Below are positions 51,856 to 63,062 of a stretch of DNA of 64,000 nt, one piece after another. Position 1 is the first letter of the stretch; every line of letters starts with the position of its first letter. The notes under the pieces were generated by a model, which worked only from the letters and a program-made list of their open reading frames with translations, made no database searches and was not told the origin of the DNA. The stretch is from Nematostella vectensis (taxonomy: Eukaryota > Cnidaria > Anthozoa > Actiniaria > Edwardsiidae): contig NC_064039.1 of NCBI RefSeq assembly GCF_932526225.1, positions 7,391,001 through 7,455,000 on the forward strand. Reading direction: 5' to 3'. A program made the position numbers and the translations under genes.

Positions 51856-54800
51856 CTGTAAAAAAAAAAAAAAAAAAAAAAAACAGAGAGTTTGACCACA
51901 ACGTCTTTGCCCTAATATATTTACTTCCTTATATATTTACCTCTTCCCCCCTTGTGTCATAAAAGACAACTTACCAAAAACTTTCAGATGTTTAGAGGAG
52001 ATCATACGTCGTTCTAGAAATCGGGCTTTTCAAAACATATTTGAAAATTACTTAAGCTGTTTTATTTCACATTATTTCTTTTATTATCCTGGAAAAAGCC
52101 TGGTTACGTATACCGATTACCATAAATAGATACATACAGTCCTTTGACAAAAGGTTGTCATCAACCGGCTTTGCGACTACGCGACAAGCCTGGGTAAAAA
52201 CATGCATGGGTAAAAACCACTGAAGCGCCTAGTTGCATATATTAGCCACCGCTATACCGTCTAAGTCTTAAGTTATGCAGTGGCTAATATATGCAGCTAG
52301 GCGCTTTTGTGGTTAATGATCCAACCGTGAAGACTAGTCCGCTAGATGTGTGACACAGTTGAGGCCGGCATGAGTGCGTGAGAGTACTAACCGTTTATAC
52401 ACCTATTTTAAATTAGGTCGCACTCGAGAATCAACAATCTATGTGTTGTAACCCACGGTGGTTCATGGGCAGCAAAAACGGCTGAATCCTTGTATCTGAA
52501 TGTTATGTTAATGTTCATAAGAATGTATAAACAAATTCTACAGCTTTTGAAACCTGGATTTGCATTTCATTTACGCTTATTTACTACATACCCATAAAGC
52601 ACTTCGGGTTACGATACGCAGATTCTCCAAGTGCAACCTTATTTAAAATAGGTGTAGATATAGGACCTCTGTTGTTATCAAATATGTGGCCTCGTTCCCA
52701 GGCGTCTTATGACAGCCCTCTGTTGTGTATAAGCATGCTCGAGGATCCAGCGTACTTTGCGGGCGCTCCCAAGTGACGCATGTTGTATAAGCTGTCCCAA
52801 AACGCTTGACAAAACATATAGACTTATCTTCCCAAGAGGCGGAAAAATGGCGACTTGAACTGTTCGAATTCGAATAATACTACTAGATTGGTAGAACCAA
52901 ATACTCTAAACTATTATTAGTTGGCTTGTTATACAATATAAATTAAGCTGTTGCGGTATAAAAAGAAACTTCGCAGATTAGACTTGTGTGGGTTCAGAGT
53001 GACTCTGTTGCACTTTGAGAATCTACCAAAACCAGGGTCAGTGGAAGTAAATAATCTCAGTAGTAGTGAGATATGGTTTCATTCGCACTGTATACGACAG
53101 ATTTCATGTTACAACGCTCGGATAACAGTCCCTTATAAGCCATAGACAATACAACCTCGCTCCATATAATACAAGCCCATAGACACGTCGATTTGCCGAT
53201 CTCGAGTGTTTTGCCAGGCATCGTGGCGAGCGTCAATTCGGAAGTGACGTCATTAACCGAAAAGCCGCTCAGCCAATAGGAGCACGGGGACAAAGCTACC
53301 ATATATGGATATAGGCCCTCTTTTGAGGCCTGGTTAGTTAAGTAACATACCATAAATGGATATAGGCCCTCTTTTGAGGCCTGGTTAGTTAAGTAACATA
53401 CCATAAATGGATATAGGCCCTCTTGTGAGGACTGGTTAGTTAAGTAACATACCATAAATGGATATAGGCCCTCTTTTGAGGCCTGGTTAGTTAAGTAACA
53501 TACCATAAATGGATACAGGCCCTCTTTTGAGGCCTGGTTAGTTAAGTAACATACCATAAATCGATATAGGGCCTTTAGTGACAGGCCTGGTTGCACTAAG
53601 AGGTCCAGACTTGTGTTCCCATCCCGTTGGTTTGAATGCTACTACTCTTGTAAACTTCCCCTTGAACTGGTCCATGTAGGATGACAAGTGCTGAAATAAA
53701 ATGTACCCACCAGTTGCAGTATAATCTCAGAAATTGAGAGGTAGATTCAGTAGCACTTGAAAAGGAGGGGGGGTCAAATTAAGGGTCCCATATATTAATT
53801 TTTAAATGTCAGTAGAGAGGGGGAGTAATCAAAACATATGAATGGTGAAAGGGGGGGGGGGGGAGGGACTGATTTGTTTTCATATTGATTCCTTTACCAG
53901 CTACTAGCACAGTAATGTGACAGCACTAACAGTACCTGATGGTCGAGTTTTCCCTTAGTTGTGTGACAGCACTAACAGTACCTGATGGTCGAGTTTTCCG
54001 ATAGTTGTGTGACAGCACTAACAGTACCTGATGGTTGAGTTTTCCGATAGTTGTGTGACAGCACTAACAGTACGTGATGGTTGAGTTTTCCCTTAGTTGT
54101 GTGACAGCACTAACAGTACCTGATGGTCGAGTTTTCCGATAGTTGTGTGACAGCACTAACAGTACCTAAAGGTTGAGTTTTCCCTTAGTTGTGTTACAGC
54201 GCTAACAGTACCTGATGGTTGAGTTTTCCCTGTAGTTGTGTGACAGCACTAAAAGTACCTGATGGTTGAGTTTTCCGATAGTTGTGTGACAGCACTAACA
54301 GTACCTGATGGTTGAGTTTTCCCTTAGTTGTGTGACAGCACTAACAGTACCTGATGGTTGAGTTTTCCCTTAGTTGTGTGACAGCACTAACAGTACCTGA
54401 TGGTTGAGTTTTCCCTTAGTTGTGTGACAGCACTAACAGTACCTGATGGTCGAGTTTTCCCTGTAGTTGTGTGACAGCACTAACAGTACCTGATGGTCGA
54501 GTTTTCCCTTAGTTGTGTGACAGCACTAACAGTACCTGATGGTTGAGTTTTCCCTTAGTTGTGTGACAGCACTAACAGTACCTGATGGTTGAGTTTTCCG
54601 ATAGTTGTGTGACAGCACTAACAGTACCTGATGGTTGAGTTTTCCCTGTAGTTGTGTGACAGCACTAACAGTACCTGATGGTTGAGTTTTCCCTTAGTTG
54701 TGTTACAGCACTAACAGTACCTGATGGTTGAGTTTTCCCTTAGTTGTGTGACAGCACTAACAGTACCTGATGGTTGAGTTTTCCGATAGTTGTGTGACAG

Positions 54801-57800
54801 CACTAACAGTACCTGATGGTTGAGTTTTCCCATAGGAAGCACATGGATTCTGCCCTCAGATTTGTCGGTAGTGATCACTGACTGGATGAAATCAGACTCA
54901 AGACTATCCAGTATTCGCTTTTTGTCACTTTGAACTGTCACTTTGCAGCCCAGCTCCTTTGCTATTGCTACAGAAAGAAGTGTTTCTAATTAAATAAGTA
55001 AAGATAGCCATGTAAAAATATACATGTATGGGAGGGATAGTAAAGTACTATGTATCCCCTCAAAACCTGTGGTTATGTGAATTATGCAATTCAGATTCAA
55101 TACAGTTCTTCTAACATTTCTGTCCTGACAGGGCTGGGCACTAGACCCCCTTAGGATCCGCCACTGCTGCCAACTGAACAAACAAAGGCTTGGGAACCTA
55201 GGGGGGGGGGGGGGGTGCAGTTTGAATTGCACCACTCCCAAGTGCCAATGTCTTGTACAACTGGGCCCTGGGTTTGATTCCCAGTCTTTCTAAGGTTTCC
55301 CACCATCCTACAAAAATACAAAAATTTTGACTTGAGGAGTTCTTCATTAAATGTAAATCATTAAGCGCTTGAATGAAGCATCTGTGTATGTCTTGTGTTT
55401 GTGTGTCTGCGCCTAATTCAATCACGCGCGCACGGATAGCCAATCAGGAAAGATATGATACAATAACAGCCACGTGGTCCCACAAATGTCCCACAAAAAG
55501 TCGGCAATCGACGCCAAAAAAGATTGGTTTGAAATATTTTTTGCGAATTTGGACAAGCAAATAAGCATTTTTCGGTCAGCGTAGAAAGTGCTAGTCTTGT
55601 TTTCTTTGTGTTTAGTGTCACGTTGGGACTCAAATTGCAGAAAATCACGTACAATTTCTACGAAGAAAATAATAAAAATGCAAACAAACAACATACAAGA
55701 ACAGTGTAAGTCCTACCATTGAACTTGTGTTTGATATTAACCTAGGTTACTTCAATTTCATATCGGAATGAGACTGTCGTTTGTATTTTTGCTATAAATC
55801 TTACGTTTGCCGATAAAACTTGTAGTTAAAAGTCAGGCGTAAACAGCGAATTCGGCATTCCCTTCTACTTTTCCCCGCACTTAAATCACTGCAAGTTGAC
55901 AAAAATAGCTTAGAAAGCACATAAACACATAGTACCTACCGAAAAGAGCACCGCTTTATCTTATCATTTCCAAGTTTTCGTATTTCGAGCTGGATTCGTG
56001 CCGTTTCCATTCAACAACCAAACTTGTAACTATCTATTTCTATGCTTCTCTACAAGATTTTCACCCAGCTTGGACAGCAAATCAAGTTTCCATCATGTTA
56101 GGTGACCGTGTTTTATTTCCCAAGTCGCAGGAAAACCCCTATAAACATCTATATTTTAGATAAACCCGAGCAGGATTCACAAACCTCATCCCACATGTTG
56201 TACAATTTGTGGGACTTTAGTGGGACATTTGGGTTGCACTTCGCTGGCTTCTATTTGCTGCTTTCTGATTGGATATTCGTGCGCGCGTCGGATCTATGAA
56301 TTCAGCACTACCCCAAGCTGGAAGAAAGATGACTAGCTTCTCAAAATCAAATCGTTCCTTGACTGTACTTGCTTTAGAGTGTACTCTTTAGCATTTTAAA
56401 GTGTTTATACCCAGAAATACTTTCTCCTTGCCAATAGTGTATGTACCGCACACTATCAAAGTCTTGGGGTTTTCTGAGACAGCCTGGGCAGCTTTGGTTA
56501 CAGCAAAATTGATGGTCTCTTCCTGCTTTGGAAATGTGTACTGGGGATCACAATACCTGCAATAAGAAACAGTCTTTTACTTGAGAACTGGAACTCTAAG
56601 CTTCATTGACAGTTTATATACACATTCAGAGGGTATTGCAACAAGATGAGTTCAAGTGATAAACTGCTGCAGACATCATGTAGCCCTTATAGGTAAAACA
56701 AGTGACTCCCCAATAACACATGAGATAGAACTTACAACTGAAAAAGACTGTCTGGCTAATACACACAAACATAATATTATAACACCATGACAAAATAATA
56801 ACAGCAAAGTATTGAATTACGTTGTGTCCAGGTAGAGTGTGTCAATGGTCTTGTTTGCCAGTGCAGGGTAACTTTCCATTTCCCGGGATGCACGAAAATC
56901 GCCTATGTAGGTGACGGACAAAAATATATTACACAGATGGTATCATACAGAGAACTGTTAGCAGAGAATTGTAAACCACTTATCAAGAATTGTGTTCCTC
57001 TAAAAGGAAGAAGCAAATAAAGGGGGTGAGACTCTTGATTTTCATAAATTTTTCTTGCCAGATCATTCTATCGAACAAATGAGAACTAAGGCATGCAATC
57101 ATTGGCAATTTCTGGGTATAAGAAAAAAAAATTATCCCCCCCCCCTCAATTATCCTGGATACATCACTTGTGTGGTTGGTGATGATGATCATGGGGTGAT
57201 TATAGGGAGGGGTAGCGAGTGAAAACTGGGGCAGGATGAGCTCTGCCTTCAGTGGTATATACAATGATGCAACCCCAGTTTTGAAAAAAAAGTTCACCAA
57301 AATAATATCGTCTTGTAGTAAATGCCTTACAGTTGTGACAATTTGCAGTTTAGATGTTTCATAACAAGCGACAAACCTGTGTGCAAGATTGTTTTCCCAT
57401 TTGGAAGCTCAAATAGAAGCAGCACTGCTCCTGGACAACTAGCAAAAAAAGGTTTTAGTTTCAAAACATCATGAAAACAAATTGTTGATCATCAGCAATG
57501 AGCAATAATGCATAAATCACTTTGAAAAACAAAAAGAAGAAAAATAATGCTTATTTCTGGTACAGAAAGCTTTTACAGCCATCTTCCCAAGTCATGAAAC
57601 CCTCCTAGGCATAGCCATTTACTACCTTATAATTACTTTCAATTAATACTAGTAATTAACATTGATCAATGAAACACTAGTGAATAACAAAGGGGATGTG
57701 CCCAATACTTCGGCAATATGTGTAAGCAATATTTTACTTACAATCATATGTTACTAAGTGTTAGTGTAATGTTTTTATTTAGTGTAGGTGTTAGTATAAT

Positions 57801-60800
57801 GTTATTATTTAGAGTAGGTGTTAGTATAATGTTATTATTTAGAGTAGGTGTTAGTATAATGTTATTATTTAGAGTAGGTGTTAGTATAATTTTATTATTT
57901 AGAGTAGGTGTTAGTATAATGTTATTATTTAGAGTAGGTGTTAGTATAATGTTATTATTTAGAGTAGGTGTTAGTATAATGTTATTATTTAGAGTAGGTG
58001 TTAGTATAATGTTATTATTTAGAGTAGGTGTTAGTATAATGTTATTATTTAGAGTAGGTTGGACTTAATCATCCTAAGCTTCATGTAGTAGAGGGTACGT
58101 CTGTATGGTATGGATAAATATTTTGTTTAACCTACTGGTTGGCATCCAACAAAGTGACTTGAACTTTATCCACGATTACTGGAGTGTCCATGGGGAGAGC
58201 TTTGATATATCTTTGGGAAACCTTAATCTTCGATTCCACAAGATTTGCAGTTACCTGTAGTATCAAAGATAAAAAAAGTGGATAAACACTGTTAGTACAC
58301 TTTCAGGATAGGCTATTTAAAAAACTTTGAAGGTTCTAGAAAACTTGAGAGATAGCTAGGTGCTAAAATAGATTAGATTATTCCGACGTCTCAAGGTTGA
58401 TGGCTCTTCATCAATGCTAGTGCCTTTGATCCTTTAATTAAGACAATTGCCTTGTAGCAGAGCTACAGTTATATCTGGCAATTGGGAGTTTAGCACTTAA
58501 TTTCCAAACGCTGCTAGTATGTCAGCATTGACTGCAGGAGTGTTCCATAGAACGCTTCTGAGAAAAAGGGAGCGCTGATATACGCATAACTAAATTTGCT
58601 ATCATGTCCCCTTGTGTTTGTGTAGACTCTTGTTACCTTGTTGGGGAAGTTGATGTGTGCAATACTATGGTTGATCTTATTAAACAACTCTTAAATCCCT
58701 GTGTCATGCACAATTCCATGTGTCACTTCTGGTCTTTGGAGTGGCCAGCCCACACAGTCCACACTAACACGGATTCGTTTAGGCCTTCCTTCCACAATAA
58801 CACGCGCGCTGGATCCAGCGAAACCTTTTGAAAACCTTTTGAAAACGCAGTCGAAAGTGAATTAAAATAAATCCGTATACTTTGGTCCGTAGTGTGGGGA
58901 CGGTTGAATCCGTATCAAAATGAAAACAATGGAATCATATCGCAGGCGCGTGCTGCTTAGAGCATGTGCATAGCGTTTTCAAGCGTTTGAATCCATGTTA
59001 GTGTGGATGGCTGGATCCAGGCAAACACAATGCGAAAACGATAGTGTGGACGCGAATCAAGTGATGCGTTTTCGGCGAAACGAATCTGGATACTTTTGAA
59101 TCTGTGTCAGTGTGGACGACCCCTCAAGCATCACTATTACCAAGCTCATTCTTTCATAGTCCTCGCAGACAAACTGGGCGTCACACAGTTGCCTGGACTT
59201 GATGGTGTTGATGTCCATTTTTGTGCTAGGAGACAAGGCAATTGTTCTATACTACAGTAGAGGTTGCAGTAGGCTAACATAGGCTTGCTCTTTGACTTCA
59301 CTGCAGCAGGGTAACAGTTCCTGCTGCAAGAAGCCTAAGACACGATTTGCTTTCTTCTTCACCTCGCACTGGTAAGACCAGTTTAGGGTGTAAGTGACAT
59401 ACACACCCAGTGCAGTGGATTTCCGGTCGCTTTTACTGATATAATACATGATGCCGACTTGAAGCCAATTTTGCCTTTTCTACAATTTTACTGCCTGTAT
59501 AATACCGTAAAAAAAAATCGTTGTGTGTGTGTGTTTGATTGTTCGATTCGTGTTCGATTATACTATACGGGGCTTAGCACTACCTGGCTCTTATTGTATC
59601 ATGTTATGGAGTTGAAGAGTTAATTATTAGTGTAATGGTTAATTAATATCTAAGGAATAGCAGTAGTTGTGGTGATTCTCTTCAGAGAAACAGTCATAAC
59701 AATAAACTTCCTTGAGGAGAATGATACTGTACTTTCCATCTGGCGGTCTACTGTTAAAGAGACTCGAAATCTTGTTGCAAAGCTAAAGCATCTGTTGGAG
59801 ATGTATTAATACTGGGGAATAGCACACAATCGCCAGCAAACACCTTGATGCCCAAGGATGTGATTAGAGGCACAGTCTTTGTTGATAAAGAGCAAGAACA
59901 AGATTGGCACAAGTAAAAGGGACGGACACAGGTCTGTTTCTCGGATCAGCACAGGCTCCTTTGTTTTGTTGATATGTTAGCATTCTTCTAAGCTGATGAG
60001 GACTGTTGGAATAACCACATGCCTTGTCCGACCTAATAGTTTCAAATTGTTTTACAATGCCGGAAACAGTGAGAAGTGAATATCTGGCATACTGCTACAG
60101 TAAATGCTAAGGCAGGCAAAGATAGAAGGTTGCTGGTGCTTCTACCATGAATACACTTTTGAATTGCTCGACTACAGCTTCATCGTTGGCAGAACAAGGT
60201 CACCCAATGATTTGGTTTGAAGTAATTTTGAATAGGACCACACCCTTTCGACACTGGATGTTGCAAGAGGAGAATCTGCCAAGAGGCCTCCTATGACCGA
60301 TTTCGATGTATAGCAACGCTGCACTTTCAAAACATTAATTTGTTTTTGGATTATGGGATTTTCTGTTCCCCCAGTCAAATTATTGTAAGCCAATCAGATT
60401 CTTGCAATCTTTCGCATAGTGCAGTTGCCCATCTTTCAGTATATATATATTATATTTTAATCCATATATATATATATATGATAAATATCATTGTAAAGAA
60501 ATGAAAAACAAAATGACAAAAGGACAATTTGTACCTTGCTACAATAGATGGGGTGTGAAAATCCCTTTTTCAGCCCACCATAGTGATCGTAATGAAAGTG
60601 GCTCAGAAAATAAATCTTTATCCCTGGAATAGAACCATAACGAAAAGCATCCACCACAAAGGGTGTATCTAAAAACAAACAAACAAAAAAAACAAAGGGT
60701 CATCTACCTGTCTCTGATACAGACTTTTTTCAGTTTATTATTTGAACTTTTTTACCAGTTATTCTTTAATCCATAAACACTCCACTCCACAGCTTCAGTA

Positions 60801-63062
60801 AATAGATTGGACACTATTTCATAGTGTTTTTACCCAAAGGTTTAAGAGGGATTTCTAGTCCCAAGATTATAAAAATTGGATTGTTGGAAATTCAAATCTT
60901 GCAATTTTGTTTTAGACTTGCCTTTTGTTGAACAAATTTTCCTCCATTTAATCATTATTACAATTTGTTCATTAAAGTAAGTACATAAGTGGCCCATGAC
61001 CACCCCAGAGTGGTATTGCCATTAGCTATGTACATTAGCTTTCACAGTGAATATAACCACCATATTTACTCGAATAAGCGCCTCCTTCGAATAAGCGTCT
61101 CCTCCGAATAAGCACCCCCTTTGAACCAAAACTATTAATAAGCGCCTCCTTTGAATAAGTGCCTCACTCCCCTCTCCAGGTTTTATGTAACTAAGTAAAA
61201 TGACTGTCATACAGGTGGTTCTAAGAAAGCACTGGAACTCAAAGACAAGGAAGACACAAATATTTAATGGATGACAGTTTATTGAAAAAAGGTTCTCCAA
61301 GTTGCAATATTGATAAATAGAAAAGAAACTGTCGATAAAATTGATATTAAATGAATAAAAATATTCTTTGCCCTTTTGTGCGAAATAAGTGCCTCCCCTG
61401 AATAAGCGTCCCATCTGAGAGTCAAAATTTTTTATAAGTGCCGGGGTAAGTGCATACCTGGTATCTTTTTGTAGAATGGACATCTTGGCCCAGTCCTGCT
61501 GGCTTGTCGCTCATTAAGAGTAAAGTCTGCAGTGTTGCTGTTATTTCCTTGTTTAGCCTGAGAGCCTAACTTGTTTGGACCAGTAAGCTGTTTTTTAGCA
61601 TCAGTGGTTAGAGTCTTTGGTTTCAAACCAAAGAAAACACCTATGTCTTGCTGTTTCATAGACTTTGGCTGTTCAGAGCTTCGAAAAGTATGTATTCTTT
61701 GCGAGTTCAAATGCAAAGCAAACTCGGAATCTCTTTTCTGACAGGCACTGTTTGTGCCCTGCGACAAGGTATTGCAAGTAGGTTCAAGTGCGCCTAATAT
61801 CTCTTCAAACTGCTCATCATCTTCAGCAAACCAGGCATCTATATCTGATGAGCCCTGACTTGTTGCTAAAATATTTATGTTACTAGAAGATTGATGAGTT
61901 ACTGATTTTGGAACACATTCAACTTTATCTGTTTTCTTGAATTTTAACTTAGTCAAAGTAACTGAATCAGCTCTGAGCTGTCGTTGATCAGCAATATCAG
62001 CATTAACATTATCATCACCATTATCATCTTCATCACCTTTATCATAATCATCATCTATATCATCATTATCACCATTATCATCACCAGTGAGAGTAGACAA
62101 CTGTGACGTTTGCAAGGTAGTACTGGCTTTCTTTTCTAGAGTTTTCTTTTGTGGAGATTTACTGCGCCTCACTGCCAAGAGGCTATGATTATACTGTTTG
62201 AAATGCAACAAATTTGTAGCTTTGCAATCCAAACCCTCTTGGCAGGCATCTGTTGTATAAGAAAGACAATAATAACTTATAATAATATAATTATAGGTAA
62301 TAAAAGGTCAACATGATGACATTGAATTCAAGGTAGAATAAATTTTTAGCTTGTGTGCACATGTACAGTACAGTAAAGGTGGGGGCTATTATCTACAAAA
62401 GAAAACAGATACAAAGTAGGATAGCATCTAAAAATACTTGAAAAATCAAAGGGGCATAATAATGGTAAGGAAGATGTATTTGGTATGTGCTTCATGGCTG
62501 GATGCCATATAGACGACCACCCCATATAAAAAACAACCTTAAACACAAACACTAACCCTAAGCAGTTGTTTTTATGTTTTTGTAATATGGATTCATCGTC
62601 TTTGTGGAATTCAGCCATGAAGCACATACTGTTCATATACCCACAATGCATTCTGATTCAGTTACCTGATGCTGACTCCTCCTCTAAACATTGCATCACA
62701 TGATCAACAATAGACTGAGTAACCAGCCCTGCCTGAGGAACCTGGCATTTTGGACAGTGTTTTAGTTCTAGAGAGCTTCCATTAAAAGTTCTACTCGTTT
62801 TCGATCCTCCATTTATGAAATTCTTTATTGAGCTTGAACTACCGGCGAGGGATGATTTCTTAGGAGTTCTTGTTTTCCCTCTTTTGGACTTATCGAGCTT
62901 TAATGGTTTGTTATTAGATTTTGTTGATGTAGTCTTTGTAGGGCCATTGTGACTGATTCCTTTGAAAGCTTTGAGGTTATTTTCCTGGGAGGTAGTAGAG
63001 CTATGCCGACGTTTAAAGGATTTTCTTTCAGATGTATCAGCATCATCGTCATCCCGATCCAT
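51701..63062 (-). CDS. DCLRE1A: DCLRE1A/SNM1A-like DNA cross-link repair nuclease, 10 coding exons
   Basis: A 5'-3' exonuclease of the beta-CASP metallo-beta-lactamase group that trims DNA past interstrand cross-links in the nucleus. Ten exons with GT-AG borders join in phase to 2178 nt (725 residues; human SNM1A is about 1040, the difference lying in the disordered N terminus). Visible parts: UBZ4 zinc finger C103-x2-C106-x14-H121-x3-C125; an acidic Asp-rich run near 190-210; PIP-box-like QQDIGVFF near 332-339; CPFYKKIPG start of the catalytic core; HFHYDH at 420-425; [27 protein letters not shown]; and YSEHSSY near the end. All metal ligands expected from the family are present. Exons 8 and 9 are each followed by a minisatellite that repeats their own splice donor. 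The start is the only Met ahead of the first exon's frame. Confidence 0.95.
52218..52318. mobile_element. MITE-like hairpin (ACCACTGAAGCGCCTAG arms)
   Basis: The left arm ...GCGCCTAGTTGCATATATTA (GCCAC) is mirrored by GTGGCTAATATATGCAGCTA (GGCGC) at the right, about 35 bp per arm. It lies in DCLRE1A intron 9. The target duplication was not resolved. Confidence 0.6.
53290..53554 (-). repeat. 51-bp minisatellite carrying copies of the exon 9 splice donor
   Basis: Five 51-bp units follow the true junction at 53554/53555. Copied junctions lie at 53299, 53350, 53401, 53452 and 53503 (± a few bases). Each unit repeats, with a few changes, about 35 bases of the exon end (CCAGGCC ... CCTATATC(C/G)ATTTATG) plus GTATGTTACTTAACTAA. 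Because 51 is a multiple of 3, one frame stays open and shows a 17-residue repeat. That is not the exon's frame, which meets TAA at once. Confidence 0.92.
53555..53690 (-). CDS. DCLRE1A: DCLRE1A exon 9
   Basis: It encodes [29 protein letters not shown] ... [16 protein letters not shown] is the family's FRPTGW motif. Acceptor ATTTCAG, donor TATG|GTATGT, phase 1. Confidence 0.92.
53935..54812 (-). repeat. 46-bp minisatellite carrying copies of the exon 8 splice donor
   Basis: Nineteen units of about 46 bp directly follow the true junction at 54812/54813. On the minus strand each reads GGGAAAACTCAACCATCAG, then GTACTGTTAGTGCTGTCACA. The first 19 bases equal the end of exon 8 and the rest equals the start of its intron. 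Nearly all copies keep CAG|GTACTG; the copy near 54075 has CAC and the one near 54165 is altered. Variants GGGAAA, CGGAAA and CAGGGAAA mark subfamilies. Reading through from the exon meets TAA or, in other variants, a later stop. Confidence 0.95.
54813..54967 (-). CDS. DCLRE1A: DCLRE1A exon 8
   Basis: It encodes [20 protein letters not shown] ... [20 protein letters not shown], then MGKLNHQ. Acceptor TTTCTGTAG, donor CATCAG|GTACTG, phase 0. The last 19 exon bases and the donor are repeated 19 times in the intron. Confidence 0.92.
55210..55400 (+). mobile_element. Possible tRNA-like SINE fragment
   Basis: It contains GGGTTTGATTCCCAG, close to a tRNA T-arm/B box, after a GC-rich segment. No matching second copy was found in the window, so this is tentative. 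It lies in DCLRE1A intron 7. Confidence 0.25.
55420..56300. mobile_element. DNA element with ~70-90-bp inverted ends
   Basis: The left end CGCGCGCACGGATAGCCAAT (CAGGAAAG) and the right end in inverted form (GCGCGCACGAATATCCAATC) share further words (CAAATGTCCCAC) about 50 bp inward. The interior has no transposase frame. It is a non-autonomous element in DCLRE1A intron 7. Confidence 0.55.
56411..56556 (-). CDS. DCLRE1A: DCLRE1A exon 7: beta-CASP region
   Basis: It encodes [20 protein letters not shown] ... [17 protein letters not shown], the beta-CASP A motif region. Donor CTGG|GTATAA. Confidence 0.93.
56821..56902 (-). CDS. DCLRE1A: DCLRE1A exon 6: GDFRA motif
   Basis: It encodes [20 protein letters not shown], then DTLYLDTT. 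Metal-ligand Asp (motif 4) present. Donor CACAAC|GTAATT. Confidence 0.93.
57377..57438 (-). CDS. DCLRE1A: DCLRE1A exon 5: HCPGA motif
   Basis: A 62-nt exon encoding (H)[20 protein letters not shown]. Metal-ligand motif 3; the His codon is split by the intron. Confidence 0.93.
57772..58062. repeat. 30-bp minisatellite, about ten copies
   Basis: The unit AGAGTAGGTGTTAGTATAAT + GTTATTATTT is nearly invariant. On the plus strand it stays open as a 10-residue repeat ([10 protein letters not shown]) at 57718-58068. It lies in DCLRE1A intron 4, 74 bp after the donor. The unit does not match that donor, and I regard the frame as fortuitous. Confidence 0.9.
58136..58254 (-). CDS. DCLRE1A: DCLRE1A exon 4
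   Basis: It encodes [39 protein letters not shown] and two bases of the His codon of the HCPG motif. Donor CAACCA|GTAGGT, phase 2. Confidence 0.93.
58757..59117. mobile_element. MITE-like element with GTCCACACT ends
   Basis: The left end GTCCACACTAACACGGATTC and the right end (GAATCTGTGTCAGTGTGGAC) are inverted with about three mismatches. Inner words GTGTGGA/GCGTTTTC recur. It is non-coding and lies in DCLRE1A intron 3. Confidence 0.6.
59125..59449 (-). mobile_element. LINE fragment (end of reverse transcriptase domain)
   Basis: The minus-strand frame 59252-59449 reads [20 protein letters not shown], then LGFLQQEL and [14 protein letters not shown]. After a stop the same frame continues [28 protein letters not shown]. 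Both parts match the conserved end of CR1/jockey-type LINE ORF2 (L...W..H...KAN..LGFL; DINTIE..Q..A.RFV..DY). It is decayed and lies in DCLRE1A intron 3. Confidence 0.7.
60150..60400 (-). mobile_element. Possible hAT-type transposase C-terminal remnant
   Basis: The minus-strand frame reads [20 protein letters not shown] and [12 protein letters not shown]. The P-(A/L)-(T/S)-S-S-x-ER-x-(F/W)-S pattern is reminiscent of the hAT dimerisation region. It is short and isolated, so low confidence. Confidence 0.35.
60437..60480. repeat. (AT)n microsatellite
   Basis: ATATATAT runs either side of a short break, in DCLRE1A intron 3 next to exon 3. Confidence 0.85.
60535..60668 (-). CDS. DCLRE1A: DCLRE1A exon 3: HxHxDH motif
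   Basis: It encodes [20 protein letters not shown] and [15 protein letters not shown]: metallo-beta-lactamase motif 2. Donor GCAAG|GTACAA, phase 0. Confidence 0.95.
61458..62249 (-). CDS. DCLRE1A: DCLRE1A exon 2: disordered linker, PIP-box-like motif, start of catalytic core
   Basis: 792 nt. It has an Asp/Asn-rich run coded by ATC/ATT-type triplets (about 62000-62090), [18 protein letters not shown] (acidic patch), [13 protein letters not shown], which fits the PCNA-interaction consensus QxxIxxFF, then [13 protein letters not shown]. Acceptor TTATACAACAG, donor CCAG|GTATGC. Confidence 0.92.
62666..63062 (-). CDS. DCLRE1A: DCLRE1A exon 1: UBZ4 finger
   Basis: Starts [20 protein letters not shown], is lysine/serine-rich, then has [11 protein letters not shown] ... 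[15 protein letters not shown]4 fingers bind ubiquitin, in this family recruiting the enzyme to monoubiquitinated PCNA. Donor TCAG|GTAACT, phase 1. Confidence 0.92.

Noticed and set aside
53057-53596. 179-residue minus-strand frame with a 17-residue repeat ([17 protein letters not shown])
   Set aside because: It is the 51-bp donor-bearing minisatellite read in a frame different from exon 9. It stays open only because 51 is divisible by 3.
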